From Bradyrhizobium lablabi (GTDB taxonomy: Bacteria > Pseudomonadota > Alphaproteobacteria > Rhizobiales > Xanthobacteraceae), in assembly GCF_001440475.1 (NCBI RefSeq), contig NZ_LLYB01000101.1, positions 64,832 to 128,831 on the forward strand: a DNA stretch of 64,000 nucleotides. The letters run 5' to 3'. A model generated the notes under the pieces. It ran no database searches. It was not told the origin of the DNA and saw only the letters and a list, made by a program, of their open reading frames with translations. The position numbers and the translations under genes were made by a program. This document shows positions 25,570 through 34,479 of the stretch, one piece after another. Position 1 is the first letter of the stretch, and each line of letters starts with the position of its first letter.

Positions 25570-25605
25570 CCGATCCGCTAAAGTAACCTCTCAACGAATG
25601 AGCGG
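25570..25605 (+). promoter_or_regulatory. promoter-like module, copy B
   Basis: A 36-base near-copy of the element at 18173-18207 (CCGATCCGCTAAAGTAACCT, then CTCAACGAATGAGCGG). TAAAGT could serve as a -10 box, 16 bases after TTGGCG. It lies 44 bases before the ATG of the next gene. Confidence 0.45.
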
Positions 25606-25649
25606 ACGCGCTTGTATTCGCCGCTACAAGAAAAATGCAGGGGAGAGCC

Positions 25650-26711
25650 ATGGGACGGAAGATCGCTATCGTCGGAGCGGGGGCCGTCGGCGGGTATGCC
25701 GGGGCGCATATGGTGCAGGCGGGCGAGGACGTCACCTTCATCGATCCCTGGCCCGAACACGTCGAGCACATGCGAAAGCACGGGCTGCGCGTCACCCATG
25801 CGATGGATGTCGCGGAATTCTCGGTGCCGGTGCGGGCGCTGCATGTGACGGACGCGCAGCAGCTTTCCAAGGAGAAGCCGGTCGACATCGCCTTTGTCTG
25901 CATGAAATCCTATGACAGGGCCTGGGCCACCATGCTGATCCAGCAATATCTGGCTGCGGACGGCTACGTCGTTTCGCTGCAGAACTGCATGAACGAGGAG
26001 ACGATTGCGGGTGTCGTCGGCTGGGGCAAGACTTTGGGCTGCATCGCCAGCAGCATCACGGTGAACCTGCCGGATCCCGGCCACATCCATCGCGGCGCCG
26101 GCAAGGGCGGGGCCGCGCACACGGTGTTTCGCGCCGGCGAGGTGCACGGCCGCATCACGCCGCGGGCGGAAGAGGTCTGCCGCCTGGTCGGCTATTCCGA
26201 TAGCGCCAAGGTGACGGAGAATCTCTGGGGCGAGCGCTGGTCGAAACTGGTCGCCAACGTCATGGGCAACGGGCTCTCGGCCTGCACCGGCCTGCCGGGC
26301 GGCGAAATCCTGCAGAGCGAGCCGCTGCGACGGTTCTCAACCCGGCTCGGTAGCGAGGCGATCCGCGTCGGACAGGCGCACGGCTATCAACTGGAAGAGA
26401 TATTGCATCTAGCGCCCGACACGATCGCGCGCGCCGGCGAGGGCGACGAGGCGGCAATGCGCGCCTGCGACGAGCAGCGCTTCAAGGACTCTAAGCGCAC
26501 TTCCGCCGCGCAGCGTCCCTCGATGGGCCAGGACATGCAGAAAGGTCGGCGCACCGAGATCGAATTCCTCAACGGCTTTGTGGTGCGCGAGGGCGAGAAG
26601 CTTGGGCTTTCCTGCACCGCAAACGCCGCGCTGACGGATATCGTCAAGCGCGTGGAGCGGGGAGAGCTGAGCCCCGATCCGCGGCACATAACGGAGCTGC
26701 GGCTGAACTGA
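25650..26711 (+). CDS. ketopantoate reductase family protein (ApbA/PanE superfamily)
   Basis: A 353-aa NAD(P)-dependent reductase-like protein with a clear Rossmann loop (IAIVGAGAVGGYAGAHMV) and the family's C-terminal helical domain (NLWGERWSKLVANVMGNGL, with the expected Lys and Asn). It is longer than housekeeping PanE, and the C-terminal section (RPSMGQDMQKGRRTEIEFLN) resembles PanE-like proteins acting on other 2-oxoacids. The start at 25650 has GGGGAGA immediately upstream; the codon at 25635 would bury it. It is distinct from the PanE-like protein at 2728-3816 and lies outside the oxalate operator set. Its substrate is unknown. Confidence 0.8.
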   Translation: MGRKIAIVGAGAVGGYAGAHMVQAGEDVTFIDPWPEHVEHMRKHGLRVTHAMDVAEFSVPVRALHVTDAQQLSKEKPVDIAFVCMKSYDRAWATMLIQQYLAADGYVVSLQNCMNEETIAGVVGWGKTLGCIASSITVNLPDPGHIHRGAGKGGAAHTVFRAGEVHGRITPRAEEVCRLVGYSDSAKVTENLWGERWSKLVANVMGNGLSACTGLPGGEILQSEPLRRFSTRLGSEAIRVGQAHGYQLEEILHLAPDTIARAGEGDEAAMRACDEQRFKDSKRTSAAQRPSMGQDMQKGRRTEIEFLNGFVVREGEKLGLSCTANAALTDIVKRVERGELSPDPRHITELRLN

Positions 26712-26759
26712 GCGGCCTCGCGCCTCGACCGGCGAGACCGGTATGCGGCCAGTCGCTGC

Positions 26760-27428
26760 TCAACGCTTGCCGGCCCGCCACCCCATTTCCCAGAAGTCGG
26801 CTTCGAGCCGGGTGGCTTCCTTGAAGATCGCGATCAATTCGGCCTCGCGGGCCGGTGTCGCGTAGCGCTCGGCGAGGCGCTCCAGGTGCTCCCGCGCATT
26901 CGCCGCCACCTCCTGATAGGGAGCCCCGGCATACTCGGCGATCCAAACGCGATACGGGTTCGTCGCAGCGAGCGCATCGGGTCGCGCGGCGAGCCTCGTC
27001 GCGATCTCGGCGTAGCCGATCACGCAAGGGGCAAGCGCCACCTTGAGCGAAAGCAGGTCGCCGCGCATTCCGGCGTCGAGCACGTAGCGCGTATAGGCCA
27101 GCATCTCGACCGCCGGAGGGGCTTGTTCGAGATCGGTGGCCGACAGGCCCCAGCCGGCGCAGAGTTTTACATGCAGGTTCATCTCGACATCGAGAATGGC
27201 CGAGAGGCCGCCGGCCGCTTCGCGCATGTCGGCAAGCGTGGGCGACTTGTAAACGGCGAGCGCGTAGGCGCGCGCAAACTCGATGAGAAACAGGTAATCC
27301 TGAACGAGGTAATGCCGGAATGCCGCCTCGGCGAGCGAAGCATCCGCCAACCCTTCCGTGAAGGGGTGTTCGGTATAGGCCCGCCATTCGGTGGACGCCG
27401 CATGCTTCAGTCTGTCGAAGAAACTCAT
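26760..27428 (-). CDS. tenA: TenA family protein (thiaminase II / aminopyrimidine aminohydrolase)
   Basis: A 222-aa all-helical protein with FRHYLVQDYLFLIEFARAYA and the catalytic-Cys segment APCVIGYAEIA. TenA hydrolyses aminopyrimidine degradation products of thiamin for salvage. The ThDP enzymes in this window (Oxc, Gcl, the ComDE-like pair) need that cofactor, but no thiamin riboswitch is recognisable upstream. The start overlaps the stop of a 10-codon upstream reading frame in an ATGA junction, so initiation may be coupled. Confidence 0.87.
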   Translation of the reverse strand: MSFFDRLKHAASTEWRAYTEHPFTEGLADASLAEAAFRHYLVQDYLFLIEFARAYALAVYKSPTLADMREAAGGLSAILDVEMNLHVKLCAGWGLSATDLEQAPPAVEMLAYTRYVLDAGMRGDLLSLKVALAPCVIGYAEIATRLAARPDALAATNPYRVWIAEYAGAPYQEVAANAREHLERLAERYATPAREAELIAIFKEATRLEADFWEMGWRAGKR

Positions 27429-27457
27429 GATCTCTCGTTCGCCGGGATATAGGTCAT
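27425..27457 (-). CDS. 10-codon upstream ORF overlapping the tenA start
   Basis: The peptide MTYIPANERS ends in a TGA that overlaps the tenA ATG (ATGA). It has a stronger ribosome-binding site (GGAGG, 7 bases before its ATG) than tenA itself. The layout suggests that tenA translation is coupled to this short leader. The peptide resembles no known attenuator. Confidence 0.4.
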   Translation of the reverse strand: MTYIPANERS

Positions 27458-27692
27458 CGCACGTCCTCCTTCAATCCGGTGACGCCGGAGCAGTCTATCG
27501 GCAGTTGAACGCCTCGCGCAATAAGCCCAGGTAATCGGGGCCGTGCATCGGTGAGGCTGAAGTGCGGAACCATTGCCGCTCGCGGGCATTTCGATTCCCG
27601 TGCCGTTCGGGCTCGCGCAACAACGGTCGACATCCCAGGCCTCCTTCCGGCGAGGCTTGCTGTCGACACGCCTCTCACGGGAGAATCAGATC

Positions 27693-27947
27693 ATGCGCTT
27701 GATCACATCATCAATTGCGATACTCGTCCTGTCGGTACTTCCTGCGCTTGCGGATCGTCCAGTCACGGAAGACGAGCGAGCAAAACTGGTCGCTGCGGTT
27801 CAGGCGGAAGGATGCACGGGCGGCAAGTTCGAATTCGACGAAGACGACCAGCAGTTCGAGGTCGATGATGCGGTCTGCGCGGACGGCAAGAAGTATGACC
27901 TCAAGTTCGATGCGCAGATGAAGTTGAAGCGGAAGAATCTGGATTGA
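27693..27947 (+). CDS. small secreted PepSY-like protein
   Basis: An 84-aa protein with a signal peptide (MRLITSSIAILVLSVLPALA, cleavage near ALA-DRP). The mature 64 residues run VTEDERAKLVAAVQAEGC, then an acidic stretch KFEFDEDDQQFEVDD, and end in a basic tail. This is the pattern of small PepSY-type periplasmic domains, which may modulate proteases or bind metals. The longer in-frame reading frame beginning at 27573 lacks a sensible start. Two Cys could form a disulfide. Function unknown. Confidence 0.65.
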   Translation: MRLITSSIAILVLSVLPALADRPVTEDERAKLVAAVQAEGCTGGKFEFDEDDQQFEVDDAVCADGKKYDLKFDAQMKLKRKNLD

Positions 27948-28099
27948 GGTTCTGACGCGCGCAGGGCGTGCGTTATTGCGAGCCAACGGATCGCGCGGAA
28001 GCGCGCCGGATGACAGGCTCCGCGACGCAATCCATCGCGCCGCGGAGAGACGGTGGAGGCGTGATGCCGAGGTCCTGCCAAGCGCGTTCTCGGTAGTCG

Positions 28100-28582
28100 C
28101 TAGTTTCGGACGTTTATTTCCGCCAAGCTGAACTTTTCGACGGCCTCACCGTCGATGGCCGCTCGTGCCAATCGTCTGGGGTATGCCGGACCCTTGACGC
28201 CGAAAGGAGCGACATCGGTCCAGTTGTAATAGTGGAGCTCACCTCGGCTGGTGAATCGACCGCAACACTCCAGTCTGAAGTGCGTCGCTTGTTCGTCGGA
28301 CCGCCATACTGAGATGTCAATCCACTCAGGCACCATCCGGTCACGCCACAGCAGTGAAGTCACATCCTCTGCTTCAAGCGGGCCCACGCGGCTGCCATAT
28401 CTCTGCACATCGTCCGGGAAAACAATTTCATCCGGCTCCAAGGGATTGCCGTCATAGGAGCAATTCAGGTGAACCCAAAACAGATGGGTGTTCGGCAATA
28501 AATCAACAACAAACCCTGCGGTGAAGTTTCTGCATTGATCGCTTGCCTGGAGAAGGCGATTCAAGAATGTCTCGCGGTCCAT
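28100..28582 (-). CDS. hypothetical protein, 160 aa
   Basis: A soluble protein without signal peptide or membrane segment. It begins MDRETFLNRLLQASDQCRNF and is rich in Trp and charged residues (FWVHLNCSYDGNPLEPDEIV, LHYYNWTDVAPFGVKGPAYP). I do not recognise a family. Base composition is slightly less GC-rich than its neighbours. It lies 44 bases beyond the stop of the upstream membrane protease gene on the same strand, so the two may be co-transcribed. Confidence 0.55.
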   Translation of the reverse strand: MDRETFLNRLLQASDQCRNFTAGFVVDLLPNTHLFWVHLNCSYDGNPLEPDEIVFPDDVQRYGSRVGPLEAEDVTSLLWRDRMVPEWIDISVWRSDEQATHFRLECCGRFTSRGELHYYNWTDVAPFGVKGPAYPRRLARAAIDGEAVEKFSLAEINVRN

Positions 28583-28626
28583 CGCTATTCGAATCCCGGT
28601 TTGCAGTTCGGCAACCTATCTACTTC

Positions 28627-29859
28627 TCAGGGGATGCGGACGTGTTTAGCCATCAAAGCGGTGATGATGAGAACATACAGGACGAAGGCTGCGACCGAAG
28701 CCAGGGCCAGGGCTATTCCGTTTCCGATCGACAGCCGTTCAAGTTCTACGGTTTGGCTGCCCATAAGATAGCGCTGCAGCGCAAACAGTAGAAACGGGAT
28801 TCCGATCAGAAAGGATTGCAGATATATCGCAAGGCCGAGGCCAATCAGTACCCCGATCCAGCCGACGATCAGTGCGGACTTCCGGCTCACCGCGCCAATC
28901 AGCGCGTTGAGAATCATTCCGCCATCGAGCGGATAGATCGGCAGCAGGTTGGATGCATTGACGACGGCGAACATTTCCACCGCGTGCCTGAGTTGAATGT
29001 CGCCGGTTGACCGATAGAGCGCGAAGAGGCCAAGCGTCGGAATGAGGCTCAGGCCCGGTCCCATCAGCGCGATGAAGCCGAGCCGGCCCTCGGTCCGATA
29101 GGCTTTCTTGGGGACGGCAGCACCGCCGAAGAAGGGAATGAGGTAGATGCCGCGTACGCCGACGCCGGTCACGAGCATCGCCGCGACGTGTCCGGCCTCG
29201 TGCACGACGATGACGATCGCAAGAAGCAGCCCCAATTTCCAGCCGAACAGGTAGCAAAAGCTCAGGAGCGCCACGGCTGACAGAAGCAGGCCATGGTTGC
29301 CCAGGGCGGCAAGGCGGCTGTGGGTACCAGCATCCTTTTCGCATCGCTGCTTGATCAGGTTCGCCATTCGGCGCGGCGCCACCGGATAGTTGATGCGGTC
29401 GCGAAAGGAGCGAACGGTCAATTCGTTGAACAGCGTAAGCGCCGTTGTTCCCTCCGGCGTAGCTTCGACGATAAGTCCCGATTCGACATCCCGCCCGCCC
29501 TCGGGCGGCTTGGATAGTGGATGCGCCACCAGCCGCACACGCGCGATCCCCTTGGTCTCATCGTGCTCAAGCCTGCACGAGACGGCCTGCACCTGCGGTT
29601 GGCCACTGACAGTGATACGTGTCAACCAGAGACCATCGCTGCCAGGCAAGGGTTCGGACGAAATCTCCATGACCGGCGGCCCGTCCAGCACGACGCGGTC
29701 GGCAGCACCCAGCCGCCACACGGCCTCGCGTGATGCGTTGATCAGGACGGTGAACTCGGACCGCAACCGGTTCCGCCCCCTCAGTGCATCGACCAGACCG
29801 TGAAACGTATAGAAGGCAAGGCGCAGTAACTCGATTGGCAGTGTCAGCAGTCCGAGCAT
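28627..29859 (-). CDS. M50-family (site-2-protease-like) membrane metalloprotease with N-terminal SRPBCC-like domain
   Basis: A 410-aa protein. The zinc motif HEAGH is at 220-224 inside a hydrophobic segment, and NLLPIYPLDGG at 304-314 supplies the third ligand, as in intramembrane zinc proteases. At least five further hydrophobic stretches follow. Residues 30-160 look like a SRPBCC/polyketide-cyclase-type domain (FTVLINASREAVWRLG), not the usual PDZ. The start at 29859 (MLGLLTLPIELL) was chosen because the upstream extension to 29922 is charged and lacks a ribosome-binding site; this is uncertain. Substrate unknown. Confidence 0.72.
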   Translation of the reverse strand: MLGLLTLPIELLRLAFYTFHGLVDALRGRNRLRSEFTVLINASREAVWRLGAADRVVLDGPPVMEISSEPLPGSDGLWLTRITVSGQPQVQAVSCRLEHDETKGIARVRLVAHPLSKPPEGGRDVESGLIVEATPEGTTALTLFNELTVRSFRDRINYPVAPRRMANLIKQRCEKDAGTHSRLAALGNHGLLLSAVALLSFCYLFGWKLGLLLAIVIVVHEAGHVAAMLVTGVGVRGIYLIPFFGGAAVPKKAYRTEGRLGFIALMGPGLSLIPTLGLFALYRSTGDIQLRHAVEMFAVVNASNLLPIYPLDGGMILNALIGAVSRKSALIVGWIGVLIGLGLAIYLQSFLIGIPFLLFALQRYLMGSQTVELERLSIGNGIALALASVAAFVLYVLIITALMAKHVRIP

Positions 29860-30390
29860 GTGAGGCCTTGTGATGCGGGTAATGGGCACGCAGTCGCCGC
29901 AAGGGCTGGGACGCGAAATCAAGGTGCTGGCTTGCGTGCGGAAGCAGCTTATGGATCAAAGCCGTCACTTGATGCCGTTGCGCCCATGTAGCCGGCCATG
30001 GCCGGGCGGATGGCTACCGCTGTCGCGACGAAGGCCAGTTGCCTAAAGAGAGCTGTATGGAGGGAACGCCAGCGATGCGAACGACACAATCTTTTGTCCG
30101 CGCATGAACGGACGATTCCACGACTTCCAAATCGAAACATTCGCAATTTCTTCAGCTGACCTGATGCAACGTTAGCATGTATTGTTGCCAAGCAAACCAG
30201 TTGGATTGTCTTGGCGGAAATATCTCCGATGTGTGATATTTCCATCTCGGTGATGGCGATAACCCGTTGATCTCTAGCGTCTTTCGTCCATCCCTTCCAC
30301 TCCGCGGGAAATAAAATCGCCCGCGTTGAGATCGCCTCTCGCCATCGCGAAGATCGCAGCCAGAGCCAACACTGGTGAGCGAGGCGCGAC
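29860..30390. other. 531-base intergenic region upstream of gcl
   Basis: This divergent region separates the M50 protease from gcl. It is visibly lower in GC in its middle part (30110-30260). A small CGCGGG/CCCGCG inverted repeat lies around 30305-30330. I see no convincing gene and no copy of the oxalate operator. It probably contains the promoters of gcl and the protease gene. Confidence 0.5.
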
Positions 30391-32190
30391 ATGGCGAAGA
30401 TGCGGGCGATCGATGCGGCTGTGCGGATCCTGGAAAAGGAGGGGGTGACGATCGCCTTCGGCGTGCCGGGTGCTGCGATCAATCCGCTTTACTCGGCGCT
30501 GAAGAAGCGCGGTTCGATCGGGCACATCCTGGCGCGCCATGTCGAGGGCGCTTCGCACATGGCGGAGGGCTATACCCGCGCCAAGGCAGGCAATATCGGC
30601 GTCTGCATCGGCACCTCGGGGCCGGCCGGCACCGACATGATCACCGGGCTCTATTCGGCAATCGCGGATTCGATCCCGATCCTGTGCATCACCGGGCAGG
30701 CGCCGCGCGCGCGGCTCTACAAGGAAGACTTTCAGGCGATCGATATCGAATCCATCGCCAAGCCGGTGACGAAATGGGCGGTCACCGTACGCGAACCGGC
30801 GCTGGTGCCGCGCGTGTTCAGCCAGGCGTTCCACATCATGCGTTCGGGCCGTCCGGGTCCGGTGCTGATCGACCTGCCGCTCGACGTGCAGCTTGCGGAA
30901 ATCGAGTTCGACGATGAGACCTATGAGCCGCTGCCGGTCTACAAGCCCGCGGCAACGCGCAAGCAGATCGAAAAAGCGCTGGAGATGCTCAACGCTGCGG
31001 AGCGGCCGCTGATCGTGGCCGGCGGCGGCGTCATCAACGCCGATGCGTCCGACCTGCTGGTGCAGTTCGCCGAGGCCGTCAACGTACCCGTGGTGCCGAC
31101 GCTGATGGGGTGGGGCGCCATCCCCGACGATCACGTGCTGATGGCGGGCATGGTGGGCTTGCAGACCAGCCACCGCTACGGCAACGCGACCATGCTGCAA
31201 TCCGACTTCGTGCTCGGCATCGGCAATCGCTGGGCCAACCGTCACACCGGTTCGATCGAGACCTACACCAAGGGTCGCAAATTCGTGCATGTCGACATCG
31301 AGCCGACGCAGATCGGGCGCGTGTTCAATCCCGATTTCGGCATCGTGTCCGACGCCAGGGCGGCGCTGGAACTGTTCGTGGCAGTCGCAAAAGAGTGGCG
31401 CAAGGCCGGCAAGCTGAAGGAGCGGCAGGCCTGGCCGGCGGCGTGCCAGGACCGCAAGCGCACGATGCTGCGCAAGAGCCATTTCGACGACATGCCGATC
31501 AAGCCGCAGCGCGTCTATGAGGAGATGAGCAAGGCATTCGGCCGCGACACCTGCTATGTCAGCGTGATCGGGCTGTCGCAGATCGCCGGCGCGCAGTTCC
31601 TCGGCGTCTACGGGCCGCGCAACTGGATCAATGCCGGGCAGGCCGGTCCGCTCGGCTGGACGCTTCCCGCAGCGCTTGGCGTGCGCGCCGCCGATCCTTC
31701 GCGCCAGATCGTGGCACTCTCGGGCGACTATGATTTCCAGTTCCTGATCGAGGAGCTCGCGGTCGGCGCCCAGTTCAAGCTGCCCTACATCCACGTCGTC
31801 GTGAACAATTCCTATCTCGGGCTGATCCGGCAGGCGCAGCGCGGTTTTGACATGGACTACCATGTCCAGCTTTCCTTCGAGAACATCAACGCGCCCGAGA
31901 TCGGGGTCTATGGCGTCGATCACGTCGCGGTCGCCAAAGGGCTCGGCTGCAAGGCGATCCGCGTCACCGATCCGAACCACGCGCAGGCGGCATTTGCGAC
32001 CGCGCGTGAATGGATGGCCGAATTCCAGGTGCCTGTTGTCGTCGAGTTCATTCTCGAGCGCGTCACCAACATCTCGATGGGCACCGAGATCGACAACATC
32101 ATCGAATTCGAGGAGGTGCTCGACCTGCCGCTGGACGACACGCCGGCCAAATCGAGCGCGCCGCAAACCGGCAAGCTGCTGCCGGCATAA
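30391..32190 (+). CDS. gcl: glyoxylate carboligase (tartronate-semialdehyde synthase)
   Basis: A 599-aa ThDP enzyme that joins two glyoxylates into tartronate semialdehyde with loss of CO2. The decisive feature is Val51 in [14 protein letters not shown]: Gcl uniquely has Val where other ThDP enzymes have the cofactor-activating Glu. [43 protein letters not shown] and the ThDP motif SGDYDFQF...NNSYLG complete the assignment. It is the first gene of gcl-hyi-glxR, the glycerate pathway. It would consume the glyoxylate that an oxalyl-CoA reductase or purine/glycolate breakdown makes. Confidence 0.95.
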   Translation: MAKMRAIDAAVRILEKEGVTIAFGVPGAAINPLYSALKKRGSIGHILARHVEGASHMAEGYTRAKAGNIGVCIGTSGPAGTDMITGLYSAIADSIPILCITGQAPRARLYKEDFQAIDIESIAKPVTKWAVTVREPALVPRVFSQAFHIMRSGRPGPVLIDLPLDVQLAEIEFDDETYEPLPVYKPAATRKQIEKALEMLNAAERPLIVAGGGVINADASDLLVQFAEAVNVPVVPTLMGWGAIPDDHVLMAGMVGLQTSHRYGNATMLQSDFVLGIGNRWANRHTGSIETYTKGRKFVHVDIEPTQIGRVFNPDFGIVSDARAALELFVAVAKEWRKAGKLKERQAWPAACQDRKRTMLRKSHFDDMPIKPQRVYEEMSKAFGRDTCYVSVIGLSQIAGAQFLGVYGPRNWINAGQAGPLGWTLPAALGVRAADPSRQIVALSGDYDFQFLIEELAVGAQFKLPYIHVVVNNSYLGLIRQAQRGFDMDYHVQLSFENINAPEIGVYGVDHVAVAKGLGCKAIRVTDPNHAQAAFATAREWMAEFQVPVVVEFILERVTNISMGTEIDNIIEFEEVLDLPLDDTPAKSSAPQTGKLLPA

Positions 32191-32205
32191 GGGGAGAATC
32201 CAACC

Positions 32206-32991
32206 GTGCCGAAATTTGCCGCCAATCTCACCATGCTGTTCGGCGAACAGCCGTTCCTCGATCGTTTCGCCGCCGCCAAGGCTGCGGGCTTCAACGGGGT
32301 CGAATATCTATTCCCCTACGATTTCGACAAGGCCGATCTGCGCGAGCAGTTGCACCAGCACGGGCTGACCCAGGTGCTGCACAATCTCCCGGCGGGCAAT
32401 TGGGGCGCCGGCGAGCGCGGCATCGCCATTCTGCGTGACCGGGTCGACGAGTTTCGCGACGGCGTCGCGCGCGCCATCGATTACGCCAGGGCGCTCGATT
32501 GCCGCCAGCTCAACTGCCTCGTCGGCATCGCGCCTGACGGCGCTGATACGACCGATCTCAACGAGACATTGATCGGCAATCTGCGCTTCGCGGCGGACGC
32601 GCTTGCGAAAGAGCAGATCAAGCTCCTGATCGAGCCGATCAACACGATCGATATTCCCGGCTTCTTCCTGAACAGGACGGCGCAGGCGCTTCAGCTCATT
32701 GCCGACGTGCGCTCGAGCAATCTGTTCGTGCAGTACGACATCTACCACATGCAGGTGATGGAGGGTGACCTTGCGCGAACCCTGCAAAAACATCTGCCGC
32801 GCATTGCCCATGTCCAGCTTGCCGACAATCCCGGCCGCAACGAGCCGGGTACGGGCGAGATCAACTATCCCTTCCTGTTCCGCCATCTCGACGCTATTGG
32901 TTATCGTGGCTGGATCGGCTGCGAATACAAACCGAGGACGACGACGGTCGAAGGCCTCGGTTGGCACGCCGCGTTGACGGCCGACACCTGA
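32206..32991 (+). CDS. hyi: hydroxypyruvate isomerase
   Basis: A 261-aa TIM-barrel enzyme that interconverts hydroxypyruvate and tartronate semialdehyde. PKFAANLTMLFGEQPFLDRF, GFNGVEYLFPYD, LIEPINTIDIPGFFLN and QYDIYHMQVMEGDL, with the metal-binding Glu and Asp, match Hyi of the gcl operon. It starts at GTG with GGGGAG 9 bases upstream, 15 bases after gcl. Confidence 0.93.
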   Translation: MPKFAANLTMLFGEQPFLDRFAAAKAAGFNGVEYLFPYDFDKADLREQLHQHGLTQVLHNLPAGNWGAGERGIAILRDRVDEFRDGVARAIDYARALDCRQLNCLVGIAPDGADTTDLNETLIGNLRFAADALAKEQIKLLIEPINTIDIPGFFLNRTAQALQLIADVRSSNLFVQYDIYHMQVMEGDLARTLQKHLPRIAHVQLADNPGRNEPGTGEINYPFLFRHLDAIGYRGWIGCEYKPRTTTVEGLGWHAALTADT

Positions 32992-33017
32992 ACAAGAAAC
33001 GACAAAGGGGAGTTGAA

Positions 33018-33905
33018 ATGACCAATATCGGCTTTATCGGCCTTGGCACCATGGGGCGCCCGATGGCGGGCCATCTCCAGGCTGCCGGCCACCGCCTGTT
33101 CCTGCATGATGTCGTTCCTGTCGCACCGGAGCTGGTTGCCGCCGGCGGCGTGGTCTGCAAGTCGGCCAAGGACGTCGCCGAACAGGCTGAAATCGTCATC
33201 ATCATGGTGCCGGATACGCCGCATGTGGAAGCCGTGCTGTTCGGGCCTGATGGCGTTGCGAAGGGATCCTTGAAGGGGAAGATCGTCGTCGACATGAGTT
33301 CGATCTCGCCGCTGGCCACCAAGGAATTTGCCAAGAAGGTGGAGGCGCTCGGCGCCGACTATCTCGATGCGCCGGTTTCCGGCGGCGAAGTCGGCGCCAA
33401 GGCGGCGAGCCTCACCATCATGGTCGGCGGACCGGAGCGGGCGTTCAACACCGTGAAGCCTATATTCGACAAGATGGGCAAGAACGTCACCCTCGTCGGC
33501 GCCAATGGCGACGGACAGACGACCAAGGTCGCCAACCAGATCATCGTCGCGCTGACGATCGAGGCGGTCGGCGAGGCGCTGTTGTTCGCATCGAAAGCCG
33601 GCGCGGATCCGGCGCTGGTGCGGCAGGCGCTGATGGGCGGCTTTGCCTCGTCGCGCATTCTCGAAGTGCATGGCGAGCGCATGGTGAAGCGCAACTTCGA
33701 GCCGGGCTTCCGTATCGAGCTGCACCAGAAGGATCTCAACCTGGCGCTGGAGGGCGCGCGGGCGCTCGGCATTGCGCTGCCGAGCACGGCGGTCGCGCAG
33801 CAATTGTTCTCATCCTGCGCGGCGCATGGCGGCAAGGCCTGGGATCATTCGGGAATGGTGCGCGCGCTCGAAATGATGGCAAGCCACGAGGTCGCCAAGG
33901 CCTGA
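33018..33905 (+). CDS. glxR: 2-hydroxy-3-oxopropionate (tartronate semialdehyde) reductase
   Basis: A 295-aa beta-hydroxyacid dehydrogenase reducing tartronate semialdehyde to D-glycerate with NAD(P)H. The N-terminal GFIGLGTMGRPMAGHL Rossmann loop, DAPVSGGEVGAKAASLTIMV substrate loop and catalytic Lys in TTKVANQIIV are present. The ATG at 33018 has AAAGGGGAG upstream; the earlier in-frame start lies inside hyi. It completes the route from glyoxylate to glycerate. Confidence 0.93.
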   Translation: MTNIGFIGLGTMGRPMAGHLQAAGHRLFLHDVVPVAPELVAAGGVVCKSAKDVAEQAEIVIIMVPDTPHVEAVLFGPDGVAKGSLKGKIVVDMSSISPLATKEFAKKVEALGADYLDAPVSGGEVGAKAASLTIMVGGPERAFNTVKPIFDKMGKNVTLVGANGDGQTTKVANQIIVALTIEAVGEALLFASKAGADPALVRQALMGGFASSRILEVHGERMVKRNFEPGFRIELHQKDLNLALEGARALGIALPSTAVAQQLFSSCAAHGGKAWDHSGMVRALEMMASHEVAKA

Positions 33906-34035
33906 TTTCTTGTTTCTCCCTGTGACTTGGAACCGCGTCGAGATTTCGGCGCGGCCCTTTTTGCTGGCGTATTGGAACCGGAACTTCCGGCGCTTCCAGT
34001 GGTTGAAATGCATCATCGATTTACTGGAGGATGCA

Positions 34036-34419
34036 ATGAATAGTCGTTTGGCTGTTTCACTGGTTGCCGCTTCGCTGCTGATGCCGGGCGCGGCGTTTGC
34101 CCAGTCGACCACCGCGCAAGGCGCGGCGGAAGGCGCCGCGAGGGGTGGTGAAGCCGCAGGTCCGGTCGGCGCCATCGTCGGCGGTACCGTCGGTGCTGCG
34201 GTCGGCGCGGCCGTGGAAATTCCGAACGCGGTGATCAACTCGGTTCCGCGCGATCGTTCTGTCGTCGTTCGTGAACACGTAGTGGTGGGTGAGCCGCTGC
34301 CGCCGACGGTTGAACTGCGCACCGTGCCGCAGCACACCGAATACCGTTATGCCGTGGTCAACGATCGCCGGGTGATCGTGGAGCCGCGCACGCGAAGGGT
34401 CGTGAGAATCCTCGACTGA
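34036..34419 (+). CDS. DUF1236-family secreted protein
   Basis: A 127-aa protein with a signal peptide (MNSRLAVSLVAASLLMPGAA, cleavage near AFA-QST), a Gly/Ala-rich middle with repeated GAAVGAAV-like steps that could span or associate with a membrane, and the C-terminal block GEPLPPTVELRTVPQH...YAVVNDRRVIVEPRTRRVVRI typical of DUF1236, a family abundant in Rhizobiales. GGAGG lies 6 bases before the ATG, and a strong terminator follows. Function unknown; an envelope role is likely. Confidence 0.75.
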   Translation: MNSRLAVSLVAASLLMPGAAFAQSTTAQGAAEGAARGGEAAGPVGAIVGGTVGAAVGAAVEIPNAVINSVPRDRSVVVREHVVVGEPLPPTVELRTVPQHTEYRYAVVNDRRVIVEPRTRRVVRILD

Positions 34420-34442
34420 CGCGGCCCAGGCAGTTGGCTGAC

Positions 34443-34476
34443 ATTCCTCGCGGGCGGCGCCTGCGAGGAATTTTTT
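34443..34476 (+). terminator. intrinsic terminator of the DUF1236 gene
   Basis: ATTCCTCGC pairs with GCGAGGAAT over an 11-base loop, followed by TTTTTT. It starts 23 bases after the stop codon and also separates the convergent VanZ-like gene. Confidence 0.9.
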
Positions 34477-34479
34477 GGG

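Noticed and set aside
27458-27692. Possible thiamin (TPP) riboswitch upstream of tenA.
   Set aside because: The conserved CUGAGA and GAACCUG-type blocks are not present in order on the minus strand.
30240-30390. Search for the oxalate operator upstream of gcl.
   Set aside because: No TGGYAT-N5-ATRCCA with two or fewer mismatches was seen, so gcl-hyi-glxR was not placed in the regulon.
29949-30482. A 177-codon minus-strand frame upstream of gcl.
   Set aside because: It overlaps the gcl start, lacks a ribosome-binding site and shows no protein-like conservation.
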